Below, one piece after another: positions 14,168-17,409 of a stretch of DNA of 17,409 bases. This DNA comes from an uncultured Corynebacterium sp. (GTDB lineage: Bacteria > Actinomycetota > Actinomycetes > Mycobacteriales > Mycobacteriaceae), in contig NZ_CAMIAN010000039.1 in NCBI RefSeq assembly GCF_946221155.1, forward strand, positions 1 through 17,409, written 5' to 3'. The translations under genes were made by a program, and so were the position numbers. Each line of letters starts with the position of its first letter. Positions within the stretch are counted from its first letter, which is position 1. The notes under the pieces were generated by a model. The model did no database searches. It was not told the origin of the DNA and was given only the letters and a program-made list of their open reading frames with translations.

Positions 14168-17100
14168 CTAGTTCGTCTTGCGCACCACACGCCGGCGACG
14201 GCCACGCGAACGGGAGTTCTTTGCGGTGTTCTTAGCCGTGTTCTCGGAGCCCTTCTCGGCACCGTTCTCGTCACTATTCTTTGTGACGCCGAAGTCCTCC
14301 GGCCGCGGGGCAAAATCAGACTTGGAGTTGCCTCGTGTCTGTCGCTTCCGGCGTGGGGATTCCTCGAACTCACGCTTGGCTTCCTCATAGCTGGAGCGTC
14401 CGGCGGCGGAAGCGTGGGCGTTACGTCCCGCAGAAGAACGAGAAGTGCGAGCAGCACGGTCGGTGCGAGTACCGCGTTCACCTCGCCCGTCCGTGTGCGC
14501 CGAACGCACTACGCGGCGGCGACGGCGAGACTTGGTAGCCGTGGCCTTGTTAGGCTCCAACCTCGCGGCGTTGTCAGCTGCCGAAGGCTCGTCCGGATCC
14601 TCCTGAGCAGAGCGCTTGCGGGCGCTGGCGACGATGCTTTCAATGTCGCTACCCCGGTTGCGCGCCTTGGAGTTATTCCTCCGCCTCTGTGCCTGCTCCG
14701 GTTTCTGTGCTTGCTGCTCGTCTTGCTGCTCAAAGGTCTGGGCAGCGTGAGGGCTACCGCGACGAACTACGCGGCGCACCCGACGGCGAGTACCCTGCGG
14801 GGACTGTCGTTGCTGAGTTAGCTCGGTCTGCTTGGTCTGCTCGGTCTGCTTGCCCTGCTTGACCTGCTTGACCTGCTTGTTCTGTTCAACCTGCTTATCC
14901 TCGCGCTGGTGCTCCTTACCCTGGCTCCGTCCCTTGGACTGATTCTGGTTCCTGCCCTGGTTCTTAGCCTGCTGGCGCTCCTTGCGGTGACCATGGTCGC
15001 GTCGCGGCTCCGGGGCCTTCTGCTCCACCGGGTCCGGGTGCATGATGAACCCGCGGCCATCACAGGCCTCACACGGGGTAGAGAACGTCTCCAACAAGCC
15101 GGTGCCGAGGCGCTTGCGGGTCAGCTGCACCAGGCCCAGCGACGTCACCTCGCCCAGCTTGTGGCGCGTGCGGTCGCGGCCCAGGAACTCCGACAGGCGG
15201 CGCAGCACCAGATCCTGGTTCTGCTGCAGCAGCATGTCGATGAAGTCCACGACGATCATGCCGCCGATGTCGCGCAGGCGCAGCTGGCGGACGATCTCCT
15301 CGGCCGCCTCCAGGTTGTTCTCCGTGACAGTGGCCTCGAGGTTGCCGCCGCTGCCCACGAAGGAGCCGGTGTTCACGTCGATGACCGTCATGGCCTCGGT
15401 GTGGTCGATAATCAGGTAGCCGCCCGACGGCAGCCACACCTTGCGGGCCATAGCCTTTTCCAGCTGCTGGTCCAGGTCCAGCGGAGCAAACGCATCCTGG
15501 CCGTCGTGCTTGCCACGGTTCCACTTGTTCACGCGGTCCATCAGCTCCGGGGAGGTCCGCCCCAGGTAGTCGCGCACGGCCTGCCAGGACTTATCGCCGT
15601 CGATGATCAGCTCGGAAAAGTCCGCGTTAAAGACGTCGCGCACAACCTGGATCAGCATGTTCGGCTCTTCGTAGAGCGTCACCGGCTTGGAGCCCTTGGA
15701 GTTGCGCTCCTTGTTCTCTAGCTTCTGGATCTCCTGCCAACGCTTCTCCAGGCGCTGCACGTCCTCGGTGATCTGCTCTTCGGTCGCGTTCTCCGCGGCG
15801 GTGCGGATGATCGCGCCGCCATCGCCGGTGATGACCTCCCCCAGGATGTCCTTCAGGCGCTTGCGCTCTCCTGCGGGAAGCTTGCGGGAAATGCCGGCGG
15901 TCGTGCCCGCCGGGAAGTACACCAGGTAGCGGCCTGCAAAGCTAATGCGGTTCGTCAGGCGCGCACCCTTGTGTCCGATCGGGTCCTTCAGCACCTGCAC
16001 CAGGATCTGGTCGCCCGGGCGCAGCGCCTGGTCAATCTTGCGGTTCTTTGAGTGCAGGTGCGGCGAACGCCAGTCCATCTCGCCTGCGTACAGCACGGCG
16101 TTGCGGCCCGTGCCGATGTCCACAAACGCTGCCTCCATGCTGCCCAGAACATTTTGCACGCGTCCGAGGTACACGTTGCCGATCAGCGACTGGTGAGTCG
16201 CATCCGCCACGAAGTGCTCGACCAGTTGGCCGTCTTCCACCACGCCGACCTGCGTCATCATTCCCTTGTGGTCGGTGCGCTCCGAGTCGCGGACGATCAT
16301 CGTGCGCTCCACAGACTCGCGGCGCGCCAGGAACTCGGCGCGGGTGATGGCCTTGTAGTTCTTGTCGCGGTTCTTCGCCCTCCAGCGACGCTGCGATTCG
16401 AGGCGGGTAGACCCCTTCATCTTCACCGGCTCGTCTACCAGGTCTTCGGTGGCGCGCTCGGCCGGGTGCAGATCCTCGGGCGCGACGTTCTTCGCGGAGG
16501 TTTCTTCGGGCTTGTTGTTCGGGGCGCCCTTTTCTTGTGACGCCCTCTCCTCCGCCCGGCGCGCACTTCCCACGCGGCGTACGACTCGGCGGACCCGGCG
16601 GCGGCGAACCGGCTTCGGCACGGAGTTACCCTCCTGAGCCTTCTCCGGTTCAGACTTCACGGCCTCCTCGGCCTGCTCCGGCTTCTGCTCTGGTTCTGCC
16701 TTCTTGGCAGACTTCTTTACAGTGCGCTTCGCAGAGCGCTTAGCAGTTCGCTTGGTCGGCTTCTGCTCTGGCTTCTCAGCGGCCTGCTCTGCAGTCTGCT
16801 CCACTTTTTCGTTCTGCGCGGCGGGCTTTTCCTCTGCAGGCTCTGCAGGCTCGGCAGACTTCTTCGCAGTCCTCTTGGTGGCCTTCTTCGTCTGCTTCCT
16901 CGCAGTCTTTTTGGCAGTCTTTTTGGCAGTCTTCTTACTAGCCTTCTTCGCGGGCTTCTTCTTCGGTTCCTCAGTCGCAGTATCCTCAGCAGCAGAATCC
17001 TCTGGAGTCTCCTCCTTCGCAGGCTTCTCGCCTTCCTCAGATGGCTTCGAGCTGGCACTAAGGGCGTCCAAAACAGAAAAGACTTGCGCCTGAGTCAGCG

Positions 17101-17269
17101 ACGAGGCCGTCTTCTTCCCCTCAATGCCATGGTCCGCCAGAACGCCCAGGAAGTCCGTCGCGCGGATCCCCAACTGCTTGGCAACGGTGTGGACGCGAAC
17201 CTTCTCCCCCACACTCTCTCGATCAATTTCCGCAGCCTGAGCTGCAATTTCCGGGCTGATGGTCGCCAC
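14168..17269 (-). CDS. rne: Ribonuclease E/G with IF2_N-like N-terminus and basic repeat tails
   Basis: Rne cuts single-stranded RNA in mRNA decay and rRNA/tRNA maturation. The start is GTG at 17269 (1033 residues): AAAAGGAG lies five bases upstream, while the longer frame from ATG 17311 has no site. Numbering from the GTG: an IF2_N-like domain (about 24-70, RVHTVAKQLGI), Lys/Ala-rich repeats (108-139, 173-192), an Arg-rich motif (222-232), the S1 domain (about 363-441), and the RNase E/G core with Asp631 in DVNTGSFVG and Asp675 in VVDFIDML, the two metal-binding aspartates. CEAC (733-736) matches the zinc-link cysteines that join dimers. After about 745 comes a disordered Gln/Lys/Arg-rich tail with a tripeptide repeat and three further Arg-rich motifs. 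The long disordered arms on both sides of a central core are typical of actinobacterial RNase E. It is monocistronic or first before rplU. Confidence 0.97.
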   Translation of the reverse strand: MATISPEIAAQAAEIDRESVGEKVRVHTVAKQLGIRATDFLGVLADHGIEGKKTASSLTQAQVFSVLDALSASSKPSEEGEKPAKEETPEDSAAEDTATEEPKKKPAKKASKKTAKKTAKKTARKQTKKATKRTAKKSAEPAEPAEEKPAAQNEKVEQTAEQAAEKPEQKPTKRTAKRSAKRTVKKSAKKAEPEQKPEQAEEAVKSEPEKAQEGNSVPKPVRRRRVRRVVRRVGSARRAEERASQEKGAPNNKPEETSAKNVAPEDLHPAERATEDLVDEPVKMKGSTRLESQRRWRAKNRDKNYKAITRAEFLARRESVERTMIVRDSERTDHKGMMTQVGVVEDGQLVEHFVADATHQSLIGNVYLGRVQNVLGSMEAAFVDIGTGRNAVLYAGEMDWRSPHLHSKNRKIDQALRPGDQILVQVLKDPIGHKGARLTNRISFAGRYLVYFPAGTTAGISRKLPAGERKRLKDILGEVITGDGGAIIRTAAENATEEQITEDVQRLEKRWQEIQKLENKERNSKGSKPVTLYEEPNMLIQVVRDVFNADFSELIIDGDKSWQAVRDYLGRTSPELMDRVNKWNRGKHDGQDAFAPLDLDQQLEKAMARKVWLPSGGYLIIDHTEAMTVIDVNTGSFVGSGGNLEATVTENNLEAAEEIVRQLRLRDIGGMIVVDFIDMLLQQNQDLVLRRLSEFLGRDRTRHKLGEVTSLGLVQLTRKRLGTGLLETFSTPCEACDGRGFIMHPDPVEQKAPEPRRDHGHRKERQQAKNQGRNQNQSKGRSQGKEHQREDKQVEQNKQVKQVKQGKQTEQTKQTELTQQRQSPQGTRRRVRRVVRRGSPHAAQTFEQQDEQQAQKPEQAQRRRNNSKARNRGSDIESIVASARKRSAQEDPDEPSAADNAARLEPNKATATKSRRRRRVVRSAHTDGRGERGTRTDRAARTSRSSAGRNAHASAAGRSSYEEAKREFEESPRRKRQTRGNSKSDFAPRPEDFGVTKNSDENGAEKGSENTAKNTAKNSRSRGRRRRVVRKTN
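14825..14896 (-). repeat. 9-base tandem repeat inside rne
   Basis: Eight imperfect copies of a 9-base unit (plus-strand form near CTGCTTGGT) encode [K/E]-Q-[V/N/G/T] tripeptides, residues 792-815 from the GTG start. The number of copies is likely to vary between strains by slippage without shifting the frame. Confidence 0.8.
16853..16948 (-). repeat. 12-base repeat inside rne coding histone-H1-like tetrapeptides
   Basis: Eight tetrapeptides of the form [K/R][K/R]x[A/S/T] (KKAS, KKTA three times, RKQT, KKAT, KRTA, KKSA) occupy residues 108-139 from the GTG start. A second block of five lies at 16694-16753. They resemble the PAKK-type tails of actinobacterial HU and histone H1 and should bind nucleic acid. 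Confidence 0.75.
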
Positions 17270-17274
17270 GAAAT

Positions 17275-17282
17275 CTCCTTTT
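17275..17282 (-). promoter_or_regulatory. Strong ribosome binding site deciding the rne start
   Basis: AAAAGGAG on the reverse strand, five bases before the GTG at 17269, is a near-perfect Shine-Dalgarno sequence. The upstream ATG at 17311 has nothing comparable, so it is taken as leader sequence. Confidence 0.75.
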
Positions 17283-17409
17283 AAAGTCTTCAAAGTTTTC
17301 CTGATCGCCATGCCGCATCGTCGTTGTGGGCACCCGATCTGTACCCCATTGTCTCACATCGTCTCGAATCCATCCGACAACCCTGTGCTCAAGTGCGTGA
17401 CTGTTACGC

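Noticed and set aside
14165..14174. GAACTAGTTC palindrome over the rne stop codon
   Set aside because: A 10-base palindrome at a coding end is likely chance; there is no T-run or promoter beside it.
14909..15721. 270-residue plus-strand frame inside rne
   Set aside because: It mirrors the conserved catalytic region of RNase E, and its His/Gln/Leu-rich composition is typical of antisense translation.
17312..17409. rne promoter
   Set aside because: GACAAT and TACAGAT on the reverse strand resemble -10 boxes, but neither has a -35 at proper spacing; I could not choose.

Overview
The window is a stretch of high-GC actinobacterial chromosome, most likely from a Corynebacterium. Three things point there: the gene set rne-rplU-rpmA-obgE-proB-proA-nadD-rsfS-degV-comEA, which mirrors a conserved actinobacterial neighbourhood (in Mycobacterium tuberculosis about Rv2415c-Rv2444c); DtxR-type iron boxes; and a very long actinobacterial RNase E. 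The species cannot be settled by eye. Almost everything is housekeeping, and nearly all conserved genes are on the minus strand.

Reading from the right edge in the minus direction: rne (14168-17269), with an IF2_N-like N-terminus and highly basic repeat tails; a 277-base non-coding stretch that probably holds the rplU promoter and a structured leader; rplU and rpmA; and a strong two-way terminator. Next comes a plus-strand three-gene ABC transporter for an iron complex (lipoprotein 10004-11191, permease 11213-12355, ATPase 12358-13140), with two good DtxR-like boxes and a weaker one upstream. It sits between rpmA and obgE, which are adjacent in most bacteria. obgE and proB follow on the minus strand, then a small plus-strand DoxX-like membrane gene (6401-6763), then proA, then a plus-strand YwiC-like membrane gene (4032-4874). 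The block nadD-rsfS-histidine phosphatase-degV (3911 down to 843) looks like one transcription unit. It starts from a promoter with a perfect TATAAT and an inverted repeat at the predicted start point. comEA (720 down to the left edge) is cut by the window and has its own promoter candidate, with two DnaA-box-like sites just upstream.

Functional themes: RNA decay and ribosome biogenesis (rne, rplU, rpmA, obgE, rsfS); proline synthesis (proB, proA, split by another gene); NAD synthesis (nadD); DNA uptake (comEA); iron acquisition (ABC operon); and two small membrane proteins of unknown role. Several genes seem to use non-ATG starts (degV GTG, rsfS TTG, nadD GTG, proB GTG, rne GTG). I see no tRNA, rRNA, CRISPR array, transposon or phage gene. 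I found no clear multi-gene undescribed system. The points most worth a second look are the DnaA boxes at comEA, the iron cassette inside the ribosomal-protein/obg cluster, the operator-like repeat between nadD and ywiC, the rplU leader and the repeat architecture of RNase E.
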